Source: Anseranas semipalmata (Eukaryota > Chordata > Aves > Anseriformes > Anseranatidae). From it: a DNA stretch of 64,000 nt. The notes beneath the pieces are model-generated. The model ran no database searches and was not told where the DNA came from. It was given only the letters and a program-made list of their open reading frames with translations. Positions 1 through 60,498 of the stretch are shown piece by piece. Both the position numbers and the translations under genes were made by a program. The number at the start of each line of letters is the position of its first letter. Position 1 is the first letter of the stretch. Where the stretch lies: positions 2,080,002 to 2,144,001 of the forward strand of contig VXAA01006433.1 of NCBI GenBank assembly GCA_013399115.1, in the 5' to 3' direction.

Positions 1-3000
1 TGCTGATATGATGGAATGATTTGCCTTTTGCATGGAAGAAGGTATTTATATTTGATAACCGAGTGGAAGACAAGAAAGCAGTGTTAACTAGTAAATTGTT
101 GGAGTGGAGAATGACAGTCAGGAGTCTGACTAAGGTTTTGAGAACACATTTGTGTGGAATGGCTTCTGCCCTTTTTCAAGCTTTATGGGCACAATGGGAT
201 TTCCCAGTGTCCCGTTGCTGCTTGTGGCAACCAGCAACACATCTCCCCGCATGCGGAGCTGGGTGGCTGCTGAGCACCAAGCTCTTCTGCAGGGAGCAGG
301 CTACATGCTTCTGCAGGCACCGAGCGGTCTGGCAGCTAAAACGTAGCACTGCAGTACCTTTATTCGTCTTAAGGTTGTGATGGCTTTTGGCACATCAACA
401 GTAAGACCAAAACTTGAATTGTAATGCTGTAGCGATTCTGTTTTTCAAGACATCTCTAAGTACAGGGCTCTGAAAGTATCATAACCCACCCCAGAGCCTC
501 AAAATAGGAATGATGTTCAAAAAATAGCATGCAAAAAACCACCAACTGTTATCTGATGGGAGAATAACCTTCTGTTCCTCTCTTAGGTGTATGATCAGGC
601 ATCTTTAGATAAGCAGATTTAGATTCCCTAATTATTCCCCTGAATAATTACGAGCATGAATAATATGATGCACAGAATTCTTGCTTTTGTACCTTTTCGT
701 GTCCTGGTCACTTGCTCTATTCCTTTAGTGCAGATGCTGCTGCACTGGCAGCTTTTAGAGCTACAAGGCTGCTCCCGTTTGGCTGCTACATTTGCATTTT
801 GCTCTGTGCCAAGGCTCACGGATCTCTCAGCATGGTGACCTGCCCTAAGGCAGGTCAGACTTACCCATGCTTATAAGCGCTGCTGGGATCCAAGCCCTTA
901 AACTGTCATCCTCTCTGTCCCTTTTTCACCACCTCTCCTGATCCATGCTATAATCTTGGCCTCTGCTTACTAAGGCTAACAGGGATCCAGAGTTCTTGCT
1001 GAACTATCAAAAAGTCTTGCAACACTAGTCAAAACCTAGATGAGTTCAAAGAGTTATGGCAACCATAACTCTGAATTCATTTCATCTCTTTCCCCCCTTC
1101 CTTTCTGTCTCCTTTTTGATCTCACATCACCAATAACAGGCTTCTGACCTCCAGTCTTATATTGTGCTGTATTTGACTTCCCATTTCAATTTTAAAACAG
1201 CTTAGATATTCACTATTTGGAAAAATGACCCCGAACCATAAAATTTGGATCTAGATTTCAAATGACCCTAAGCTTTGTAATATTCAAAGACCGTAATGTC
1301 CTCACAGCTAATCTGCTGTCCAAAGACCATCCTGTTGAAACCCAAGGATTTCATTTGGAGAATAGAAGAGATTTGGACCCTGTCTTCTTCTCCTCACCTA
1401 AAAAAGTGAAGCCAAGAAAAAATAACTAGAAGCACAGTGATACTTGTTCAAACAGGGATTTCTAATTTTTTTTGTCCCTTAATTTTTTTAATGTACTTTT
1501 CACTTTATACAAAAAAAATTGCACTTTAAGATATTTCTAGTTATTTTGTACTGATACCAGACTTTTTAAAATTCTGTGACAACAGATGCTTCTTTCAATT
1601 ACAAGGAATTAAATTATTGTGCTTTTTGATTCAGTTTTAGTTTTCATTTTGTGCATAACTGGACTTGTTTCAGCTCAATTTGCATTGTAATTCAGTAAAA
1701 CTTTAAGTAACGTGGGAGGTCCAGTCTTGGTCTGAATAAAACATTGCCGTTCAAACTGATTTTCACCTTGGGATCCATTTCTGTCTTTGTTCAACTGCCT
1801 TCCAAATGAACAAGTAACCATGAAAATATAGCACTAACTTCTTTTACTTTGCTTATTGCTTACAGCATCACTCACTTAGGCAATAAATCCAAGGGAGTTC
1901 AATTCCAAGTTAACTAAGGGAAGTACCTAAGTGGGAGGCGTAGGACCAGGGCCAAACCTGCTCTGATTTGGAGGGGGCACTTTTGGCTCTTTGCCCTGCT
2001 GGGCAGACACTTTCTCATCTTTACAGGGAATTCACAAGGCACCTTTTGTAAATGTATGCAGTGTTATCTCTCCCCTTTTTCTGTCTGACATCTCTACCTT
2101 GTTCTCCCTTTCTTTAACTTTCTTAAATACAATTCCATCTCAATACCCATCAGGCAGACTTCAACATTTGTTGATTATAACTAGTTCTGATCCTTTCTAG
2201 TCCCACTCCTTGGCCTCTGTGGAGGAGCTCCAATTTCAAAATAGCAAACAAAAATGTTACAGCCTCTCACAGGAAAACTAAATAAATTATCAGACACTAG
2301 GAGAGCAAATCAAATTATCGTAATCCTCCCAGGCACTGGCATGACTTTGTAAAGACTCACATTTCTTTTTTCTCCCCTCCCCTTGAAAAACGCCTAACAT
2401 TTTGACCCAAAGACAACAGTGGTTTCGTAGGTTTTCCACCTGCCTTGGGAACCAGCCTTAATGGAACTGATGTAAACACGTCCATGTCTTCCCTTTGTTG
2501 CAGTTTGATAGGGCATATCACTGGGATGGAGAGAGCCTTCTACTATCTAAATATCCTGGGTGCAAGCTTGCTGGCAGTCAGCAAGCATCACTAAAGCCCT
2601 AATCCCATTCCCTGTGGTGTCAACGTTAGTGTTTCCGTGCTCTTCAGTAAGAACTGAAGCACAGAATTTCATATGCAATAACATTATTCAATTCTGTAAA
2701 GGGTGTGAAGGCCGTGGTTTAAAACTAGAAAGGACTTCCATGATATTATGCTCTCTAAAACTGGGAAGTTAGATAAGGTAAGCCTATGCTGAAGGTGATA
2801 ATGCAGGTTAAAGAAAAAGCATAATTACATGCCATATTTCAGGTGAGGGTTGCTTTTGATAAAGTAACAAGCAGCTGCAGGTGTTAAGATAAAACACAGG
2901 CGTTGCACAGAACATCACACAAAATGTACACAATTCTTCTGTGCACTGAATGGGCCTCACAAGTTGCTAAGCTTTCTGTTTTATGTAACAGCTATTTCTC

Positions 3001-4008
3001 TTTGATGGCTTTAATGCATTTTGACCTTACAATCACTTAAAATTTCCTGTGACCCTTTTTATAGCTTATCCCTTCTAGGCTGACTTCACCCAGTGAAGTG
3101 CTTCTTGCAACTCTTTTTATCAACCTCCACAGAACTCCGTAGCTAGCTGTTCAGCCCTAACATCCTTAAGGTAACCAGACCTCCCCCTTTGTCAGCCAAA
3201 GGGAAGAATTTTTCTGCAAAATATGTATTTCCAGAGATTACTAAAATTCTAAGGAAAACACAAAAGTTAAGTGTTGTCTCTAAAATCCAGTAGGTCCTCC
3301 TGGTGTAAGTAGCATCAGCAATTGACACCTACAATTCCAGTGTCTTCGTTTGTCCGCACTTCTTGCAATAAATTTACAATAAGCATTCCCTTAAAACATG
3401 CTGGTATTAAGCAAAATATCCCTGCTATGCAAAGCCAAAAGGGGCCAGTGGCAAAGCTAAGCATTGGGCATGGCTGGCTTCACTGCATATTCTATAAGCA
3501 TTGAGAGTAATCTCTTGTTCTAACAGTCACAATATCAGCCAGCTGCTGATCAGTTTACAGTGATTAAAAGAAGGCAGACATTTCCTTCAGACTCCCATTG
3601 CCTCTGTGGATTAGCAGACAAAAGACTTTTCCAGTTGAATCTTAGCCACCTTTAGATGCAAGTAACCCATTACACCTTTTTTAGCTAGAAGTGGATAATA
3701 ATAAGGATTGAAAGGCTTGTAATTTTGTTGAAATTGGAGAGTCTTCATCACCACCCTTATAAAGTCAAAACAGAGGGAATATTAAATCAGGCTCCTAAAA
3801 TCTTGGCAGAAAGGGATTTTCTGCAACGTTTCAGGAATATGCTGTGTTGCAGCTGAACACCCGTTCTCTTCCCTGACAATGAGAGTGCACTGATGATTTC
3901 TTTCTGAATCAAGAATTACCTGTCATCACATATCCAGCCATGCTGCTCATGAGGAGACAGTGTGTCACACTGCAGTGCTGATGAGAAGATGTAGTTTTCA
4001 AGACAACT

Positions 4009-4047
4009 TTTCTCTCTCTTTTCTTTTCTTTTCTTTTCTTTTTTTTT
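4009..4047. repeat. Pyrimidine tract, CTTTT-type
   Basis: The tract has CT and TTTTC units ending in a T-run on the plus strand. It is a simple repeat. Confidence 0.9.
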
Positions 4048-6562
4048 CCCTTGTAGAAGCTGAGAAAATTGACCTGCTTCTGGATGCATTCTGCCTTTGC
4101 ATGGAAGAGAGAAAATAGCCTCAAGCGGTAACATCTGTGTGGGCCAGCTAAGGTAATGCATCAGGCTAGAGCTTCACTGACAAAGAACAGAAATGCAGCC
4201 AAAAGAACACCTACTGGTAGATATATACTTCAACGTGTCCTTTGTCACCATCCCTATGCTGTCATTTATACGTGATTCATAGGCACTGCTTTTATTTCTG
4301 GCTGGTGTTGGTTTTGGACTCACTTCTCTGTAGCTCTGGTGCATATTTGTACTTGCTCTCTCAATTGCTCTTTTGAGGAGTAGGAAGCTTGATCAGTCAC
4401 AGTTTTGGCTTTTGTATGTGTACATGTTGTTTTAATGTTCATTTTCTCCTTTCTGCTTAGTGGTTATCTTGATGTGGTGTGACATTCTGAAAAACAAAGA
4501 GCTGTAGCTGGGGAGATACAACACAGTGAGGACACAGAGCATGGGACAGATTTAAAAATAACGCCGACTGGTCTTGTCAGGAAAATACAGATGACAGAAG
4601 TCAAGCTGAGAACAAAAATGAAACCAGTAGATGTGAAAGCTGTTGGTTTCTGTGTTAAAACTGGCACTTTTAGTCCTTTCCCAATGTTTATAGGTAATAC
4701 ACATCACCTATTGATAAAACACAAAAACTGGGGAGAAGCTCCGTGCCAGGAATGCGACAAGCTTGTGAATGCAGCCTTTAAATGTAGGGATGTTGCTGAA
4801 CTTTTTCATAGGAGGAGGACTGGAGGGCCAGGTCAGCAGTTTCACGAAATAACACAGTTCAATTGATCGACTGGAAGAAAGGTTCCACTTCTCTCTGGAT
4901 GCATTATGCATCTCAGCAGCACTGCTCAAATGAAACATTATCCTGAGTGCAGTACAGAAAGCATTGGCTGGATGCTTCCAGGCTCCAAATAAAGATTTGA
5001 TCTTGCTGAATGATCTTTAATCCTTTGAAGAAATGAATCACAAAACCAGTGTACTCTGGCCAAAAAGGGAATTTCTAACTCAGGGCACCATTATATGGAT
5101 TCCACTGCCCTGACAGTAGCCAGAAACTAGTCAAGGTAAAAAATGTCATTCTACACTGTAGAGGGTATAACTGATGCTCAACAGATCATTAGCGAGATGG
5201 ATGTAACAATATATCTGCTGCTGTGAAGGTCCCAAATGCACATAGCTCTGAAAAACACGTTATGGATTTGGGACACTAGCAAATTCTAGTCCCTTTTTTT
5301 CTGTTCCAAGGGCAGTCAGGAACTAGTTTTGCATGTGTTAAGTTTTAGGGATGTATTTTGTTCCAAAGCTTGCTTTTCTCTGAAATTCCCCATTTATGTT
5401 GATTTGGATTTGTAAATAAAGAACTTTCTGTCCAAGCTCTGTCAAAGTAACTTCAGATGTGTGATCCAATGAATATCAGTAATTATAGCCTTAGATTAAA
5501 TTTTAAGAAGAAGTAACTTTTGTCATGTAATAAAAGTTTGCAATTTTTGTGCAAGATGCTTCTAAAATTTGGATCCTTAGCCATATCAAGCTACCAATCA
5601 TTTCGAGGTTTATTCATCCCCATTTCTTGCTTCACATATCTCTGACAGAGATGCAAAACACTTCTTCAATAAATTACCTTTCTGAATGGTAAAAATAATC
5701 TGGTAGAAACCTCTAAGGGATGCAGTGCAGGAGAACAAATTACTACAAGACACAGAGGGAGCTGTAAATGTAATTGTGATGGGTGTCGTGACAGTTTGCA
5801 TTTATAATATATTCACATTACCACACAGCTCAAGCAATATGAGTTAGTTTGCATGACCTAGCACACATTTCAGAAGAAAAAATTGGTCTGAAAAATTGTA
5901 GACCATATAGACAGCAGTATGACGCCAGTACTTTGCCTAATTGTGTCTGGTCTTTGTTCTGATGTGTACTCTGATATACCTATGGGGCCCTTTAGAGTTA
6001 TTAAAGCAGGAAATAAATCGAATTCAGGTATTAGATCAGAAAAGAAAATAGGAAAAATAATGGATACTGGATAACAAAACTACTGAGATACTAAACTCTG
6101 AGCGTCAACACACAATGCACTGGGTTCCTGTCTGCACTGTTATGTTGCTCTCATCGGATGATACAATTTTCTACCAGTAAAAGAGGATCCTGGTCTCACT
6201 GTCTATATTTCCAAATGATTCCCTGGCAGTGTGTGGTGGGTAAGACTCTTAAACCTCAGGACGCTGTGGAAACTAATACAGAATTGCCACTGCAATTCAG
6301 ATAGGGGACTGTCCACTCTCCTCAGACTGAAGTATTTATCCCTCTGGGTCCCCTGATCTTCACTTTGTTTATTGTCTCTTGTCAGGTGAAACTCTTTCTA
6401 GAGGTACAATGGTATGATGTTCGGATAGGTGCAAAATATTTCAGCGTATTTCAGAATGAAAGCCACCATAAACAAAATAAGAATGTGCAGGTGTGCATAA
6501 AGTATATTTGGGGAATATTCTGCTAGGAGCTGTCAGATTTTGAGATCATTAACAAAACTTTA

Positions 6563-6576
6563 TTTTTTTTTTTTTT
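6563..6576. repeat. Poly(T) run
   Basis: Fourteen consecutive T bases on the plus strand. Confidence 0.9.
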
Positions 6577-7449
6577 ATTTACCAATTGGTTTTAGTCTGA
6601 TTGCAATGCTATAAGTTTGAAAGAGTCTAGCCATACTTTATTTTCTTCTTTGCGACTGTTAGTATGTAATTAATGTGGGGAATTGCGAAGTATACTCTCC
6701 GCACAACATATATTCCCATCTTGTTAGGGTCTCGGGTTTGGTAACATTTTCTCTTCATTGAAGAATGCTCTGTGCTTTATTAGGTCAGTGAACCATTACA
6801 GCCTGTGTATAAATTGTTCTGTAGAGCTGCTTCCTTGTCATGCCCGAATAAGAAGTGAAAGAGGATTCTCATATACATTGTTTTCCTCTGTTGATTGTTT
6901 TTGCTGCTTCTGTGCTTGCATTATGACCTGCCATTTAAGCATGTTTTCATTGCTCTGAGTGGGCTAAGCCATTGCCTGTGCTTGATGCAATTTGGTGTAT
7001 TTTCATCTGTACAAAGAAAAAGGGAGATTCAGGCGGGGGAACCCAAGAGAACTGCAGAGAAATGGGAGACACAGTTTCAAACCAAGAAGAGGAACAGCAT
7101 CAGGTCACTCTGGCCTGGCTGGTAGCACAGCTGAGGAGCAAGGACCTCTTCCACAGAAGGCACCTGCCTCGGGTGGGAGACCTGGCAGGAATTTCAGGAA
7201 AGGATTGCTGTCTGCTTTGGCACTGCACTAATCTGTTATTCATAGTGTTATTTTCTGTTTTAGGAAGTAGGCTAAGGTTTACTTGGGAATCAATGTTGGA
7301 GAGGATTGTCTTGCCAAGGTTTTTTGTGGATAAACAGACAATGTAATCTCCAGAATTTCCCACTCCCTGCACTTTTCCAGCAGTAGATCTTACACCCCTT
7401 TTTTAAGAGAAGACATTTTAAAAAATATTTTAATTAAAAAAAGACACCT

Positions 7450-7463
7450 CCCCCCCGCCCCCC
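7450..7463. repeat. C-rich run
   Basis: Seven C, one G and six C on the plus strand, in an AT-rich neighbourhood. Confidence 0.9.
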
Positions 7464-9084
7464 GAGTGTTGTTACTTAAATCAGTTAGTGGAGAAAAACA
7501 CTTATCCTGACACAGTGACACAGAAGCCCACTGCAAAGAGAAATGCAGCAATTCAGGAATCCCTGCTATTTTAGTTTAAGTACGCATTTACATACAGCAG
7601 CAGATCAGACACATTTCTTTAGTGCATTTAAGATACAAGTAAAGAAATATTGGCCCAAACCCTAGATTCTCTGCTACAGCAAAAATTATTCTGTAGTCTG
7701 TGAATGTTTTTCTTATGGAATGAATAAAAATTTAATACAGTTTCTTTGCTTCTTATTTAGGATATATATTCAGTCCTTACCCAGATACATTCTTGTTCTC
7801 TCTCTGATAAATAAATTTAGAGAAAACTGCAGGTGCTCAAAGTCTCTGTTAAAATAAATGCACCATCTACATATATATGAACAAAATGTGGCTTTGACGA
7901 AAGACCAGGTAATGGTTTTGGCACACATCCTTACTAAGAGTGAGCAGAGAGGAGCAGTGCTCTGAGTGCAGACCACAAACCAGATTGCCCCCTGACCAAT
8001 TGTCTCCCATTTGGCTCTCTCCCTGTCTCCGTGAAGTCAGAGCTTTCCCCTTTCCCCCCAGGCAAGATGCACAGATCAGTTTATGTTCAGCTGATTGGGA
8101 AAGACAGTAGTAGCCCTGTATATTTTTTTCTTCATCTTCTGTTGTACATCCTGTGCAAGGAAGGAAGATGACATCTAATACCCGCCTATTCTGTTACGTG
8201 GGCTTCAAAATCAAGTAGGAACTGAGACCATTGTTTCCTTTTCCCACATCCCCAGACTACGCATCAATCAGTCAACAAGCAAACCTGCCAATCTTTCTAC
8301 TTCTGTCAGCAGAACTAATGCTTTTAGCAGCAAGTTATCAGCCTCTCTGCCATGAGCAGCTGTTTACTTATTCCCAAACACCCACTTTCTGAGGATGCTG
8401 GCCATCCTGAAATCTTGGTCAAATACTTGTTGCTTATGAGCACATCCTTGACATATGAAAAGCAGGGCTAACACTAATGATGACTCCATCCATTTGGATT
8501 AGGTGCATGGATTATTTCCTGCTCAGTTGTGTGGGAGAGGATGCTGGAGCTCTTGTTTGCAAACTAGCTGATTTTAGACGGCTTGAGTCAATCTGCCTAC
8601 TCAGTGAAGATATTCCAGAGAATATATTACCAGTTGTCAAGATGATAACTCAGTGGAAGTGTAATTTGTTGAGCAGTAAAACTTCCTGCTTATGCAACTC
8701 GCAAGGCAGTAATCTACAGCAACATAGTATGGGAGGGCTGGAATTCAGGAAATCGGAGACTTTCACAATATGACATTGCTTAGCAAAAAGCTGTCTTTGA
8801 AACCCGGTTTCACATTTCCAATTTAGTTTGCCTCTAGCTCTCATGCAAGTAAAGTCCTCACAGTGCTGGGAGGGAACAAGAGAAGGGGAGGGAAGGGAAG
8901 AAAGCGGAGCTGGAAGAATGAGCGTGAGTTATATTGTTCGCTGTGTATTGGCTATAAATCCTGCCTGCAGGAACTACAGAAATGGAGAAATAGTTATCTA
9001 CTAACTTTGAGGTGCAATCTGCGAAGTCCCTGTGTCGGTGTGATGCTTTATGTGACCCTAAGCCTGCAGGATTGGGCCTGATGC

Positions 9085-9091
9085 TATAAAA
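9085..9091 (+). promoter_or_regulatory. TATA-like box of unproven function
   Basis: TATAAAA occurs in the context GCTATAAAACAGCTG on the plus strand, followed by a GC-rich patch. No transcript or reading frame can be tied to it from sequence alone. Chance occurrence is likely in AT-rich DNA; the adjacent GC-rich/G4 patch is the only reason to list it. Confidence 0.2.
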
Positions 9092-9161
9092 CAGCTGTGT
9101 GCAGAAATGCAGCCTCTGTTTTAAAGCAGATGTAAAATCCATCCGGCTGGCTGCGGGATGA

Positions 9162-9189
9162 GGGGCAGGGGGCCCTGGGGGGCCGGGGG
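9162..9189 (+). other. G-quadruplex motif
   Basis: Four G-runs of 4, 5, 6 and 5 bases, separated by 2-4 base loops, lie within 28 bp on the plus strand. This fits the intramolecular G-quadruplex pattern with short loops. It lies in a local GC-rich patch in an otherwise AT-rich region, about 70 bp downstream of a TATA-like sequence. Confidence 0.8.
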
Positions 9190-9842
9190 CCAGGCTGCAG
9201 TTTGCTTGTATTCTGCAGCAGGAAGGAGAAGGATGTTCAGCCTTGTTCTCCTGTGACCTTTGCTTGCTCGTGAGCTCCAGAGGGAGCTGTGGCTTGCCTT
9301 TTTGCTCAGAGATGATCTTGCTAGAAGTAGATGGCAGCAGAGGAGGAATAAACGTGTGGTCCCACGAATCCCTCTTTTCCTCCCTTTCTCTTCACTCCAG
9401 CCCTTTGTAAGAAAAGTGAACTCAAGCTTTTATTAGCTCTCCTTTTTTAAAAGTCGTTTATAAAGCAGTCTGATGAAAATGTGTGCAAATACATAAAATT
9501 TAATCTATTTTCTTGGCTTTTAATGTTTGTAAGGATGTAATAGAAATCAGTGTGAACACCGAAGCCTCATGAAAAGGAGTGAAATTCCAGGACTGTTACA
9601 GCTGTTCATTTTCTTCAAAAGGGAATTCAAAACCACACACAGATAGCTTTTCTTTATTATTAAAGCACAGTATGTTTGTTTGATGCAAAGTTGATCCAGA
9701 TATATATTTCATTTTGAGGTACTGTCAGCATTTGCCTCTTTACGTTCAACAAGACTGATTACGTTGAAAACAATGCGTAGCAAGTGCGGATGCAAGGTTG
9801 TACAACTGCTGATGCATAACCATACATTTCATTGTCAGTTCT

Positions 9843-9988
9843 GACACCCTTCTGGGTGTGGGTGTCTGGTTTGCATAATCACCAGGCAGTTATTTATCGG
9901 TAAACACGCCAGGCAAAGCCTTATATTTCAGCTGGCAGCCAATCAGCCCTAGTTGATTTACACGTTTTTGGAGGCAATGTTTATTTAC
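9843..9988. promoter_or_regulatory. Possible enhancer-like cluster of binding motifs
   Basis: Within about 150 bp are CACCC/GGGTG elements (9843-9866, which can also pair as a stem), a near-octamer TTTGCATAAT (9870-9879), an exact forkhead core in reverse, GTAAACA (9900-9906), an AGCTGG E-box-like site, and a forkhead-type TGTTTATTTAC (9978-9988). Such density suggests a conserved non-coding element, but individual sites are short and function is only inferred. Confidence 0.3.
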
Positions 9989-10842
9989 ATACAGAACAAA
10001 CACAAAGTTTCAGGCTGAAAGCCTTTCTCCTCACACCGAAGAAGCAAAGACGATTAAGGCTGAAAGGCAAAGGCATGGTGCTCCCACTCTGCCCTGCAAG
10101 TTCTCAGCTGTCAGGCAGAGAGTATTAGGAATGCCAAACTGTGCAGGGATGGGCATGAAAATCCTAAGGCATGTTGCTTTACTTATAAAATAAACCAGTA
10201 GTGAATTGGGGCTCAGTTTAGGAATAACCTATCCTTGGTTCGCTGCCCTGGCATTTAGTTTTAATTATCTCCTTTGGTTGAGAATCTGAAGCTGCCAAAA
10301 GCAAACAGAAGCTTTTGTTTCTCCGTCCATGCAGGGGAGATTTTAAGAATGAAAGAGAAATGTTTAAAAGCAGTGGAAACGGTGCCAAAGTGTCTGAGGG
10401 TTAAGTGCTCAAAAGAATGATTGGACTTATTCTCATGTTGTCATTATGTATCATCGCTGTTTGATAACTGTATAAATATATATATAGTTGTAAAGCTAGT
10501 GATACCGCCAATGATCTACATGCCATGTTAACTCTTTTTGGAACATAAAATGAGTATTGTGGTCCTTTTCTCACTGTGTTAAAGAAAACGGGGTTGTGTA
10601 GTGGAGTGTGATCATTCTAGGAATTTATTTTCCACTTTTTGTCTGTGTGAATAAGTTCGTAATACATGGCTATGTATATAATTCTAACTCTTAAATGTAG
10701 CCCAAGTACATCAGCTGACCAATCATGTCAATGTCTAAATTGTATCTAGAACCACATAGAAAAAAGGCACGAAATGCCTCTGGCAGCTGAATTTTGAAGT
10801 GTGCCTGAGGGCCGCATCCGACTGGTGTGACCATTCATTTTC

Positions 10843-10920
10843 TGTGGTTTGTTTGTGGGGAGGCTTTCCGGAGGTGAGCTGAGCCTCCCTCCTGCCACGT
10901 GGCCTCCAGTCCTTCACGTG
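10843..10920. promoter_or_regulatory. RUNX-like site and two CACGTG E-boxes
   Basis: TGTGGTTT (10843-10850) matches a RUNX core. Two full E-boxes CACGTG follow at 10896-10901 (inside palindrome GCCACGTGGC) and 10915-10920, 19 bp apart. The patch is GC-richer than its surroundings. It may be regulatory; nothing proves activity. Confidence 0.3.
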
Positions 10921-11852
10921 AGCGGGAGAGGAGAAACCTGGATCCTCTGGCAGAGGGGAGAGAAACTAGTTCATGCGCCAGCGATGCTAAAACAAACAGC
11001 TCTAACAGCAACTGCTTGCTGCGGAGAGCTTGTGAACAACCTAGTTGTTTCTACGGAGCACGATAGTCCATGTGTAGTTGATCGTAAACAGGAAAAAAAC
11101 CCTAAAACATTACTCGACAGTTTTTACCTATTAAGCCAGTGGCCAGTAAGAGGAAGCAAACAGTAGCCTTTGCCTTCAATTTAATCCTGTTTCTCTTCAT
11201 TCATCACAGACACAGGTCCTTTCTTTAAGTTTTTGCAACATTAAGCTAAATAAAGCAGACTATATCCTGGTTGTGGAAGTGGAATGGAGGCTCAGATGAA
11301 ACAAAACAAAAATATTTTCATAATCTCGAGAAGCTTTGTGGCAAACGATTATACCAAGATGGGCAACAAAGCCTCGTAAACTTTGAAAGTGGAGAGAAGC
11401 ATGCTGTGGGTTGGTAGCAGCCGGAGCATTCAGGGGAGTGCTTTGCTAGACTCCAGTTATGGTCAACTCTTTTTCTTTGGTCTGTCTTGAGATGTGGTAG
11501 TATGTTTAAAGCTGGAAACAGCACTTTTCTAATGTTCTCTAACCTCAAAAACAAGATGCCCAACATGAGGGTTTTTTTCCTCCTTTCTTCCCTCCAGCTT
11601 GTTCCTGCCAGAACAGACTATTCAGTTGTATGCTTTGCAGCCAGGCAGAACTGTGCATCGTGATTCCCTCCGCTGAAGGAGAGGAGAGCTGTAGTATGGG
11701 GATTGAGAGGGCTTTTGTTGCTGGAAGGAATTTTTTACTAGCTTTTTTCTCTGTGTGTGAGAGACATAAAGTGCTCTGGAAATGTACAGATTCTTCCTGC
11801 CAAGAACGGTTGTTTTCACAGCTCCCCTTTTGCCGATTTCAAACTGGTTAAG

Positions 11853-11865
11853 AAATAATAATAAT
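11853..11865. repeat. Short AAT repeat
   Basis: About four AAT units followed by an A-run. Confidence 0.8.
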
Positions 11866-12404
11866 AAAAAAAAGTTTTCACATACATATCCTAAACTCCC
11901 TGGGTGATAGATATTGTTGAGCAATAGAATCTGTAAAAGTGCCAAAAAAAACTATTTCCCCATAAGAATAGAAGAATCGAATATGAATACTGATGCTAAG
12001 GTGAAGAGGGAGTTTTCAGTGACAAGAACAAAGGCAAGGCTGAGGCATTATTAGCCAACAGTCTTAATTAAGCTAGAAGTATGGTGTTCCGATATTTCTA
12101 AGGATCTCAATCAGCTACTCTGCCTTTGGCTTTAATTTTTTCTCCCCAAAATCTTTAATGCAAAATAATTAATTCATCTCCAAATACGAGTGTTACTCAT
12201 TCTGAATGCATGAAATACTTAAGCAGGACTCTAGCAAAACATTCCACTCCCCCCATTGACCTGACACAATGCTATTCTAATTAACAGGTTGGTTCAAGAC
12301 CTAACATAGTCCTCTATGTGCTGTGATAGAAATACAGAAGATCAGGGCATAAACTGAGATTAAATATTCCATTGAACTTGCACAAAAGGGATAAAAACTG
12401 TTTA

Positions 12405-60498
<48,094 letters not shown>

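Noticed and set aside
21..380. 119-codon plus-strand open frame at the window start
   Set aside because: No recognisable motif; overlaps another frame of similar quality; treated as chance.
3920..3977. Possible minus-strand mini-exon (QCDT...GWICDD) with acceptor and donor
   Set aside because: Its 58 bp would not keep phase 1-1, and it lacks the EGF Cys pattern expected after exon L.
6972..7346. 124-codon plus-strand frame overlapping several others
   Set aside because: Three overlapping frames of similar length in the same place show only a low stop density; no domain seen.
12241..12284. AATGGGGGG on the minus strand as a possible EGF Asn-Gly-Gly core
   Set aside because: No Cys residues at EGF spacing in the corresponding frame.
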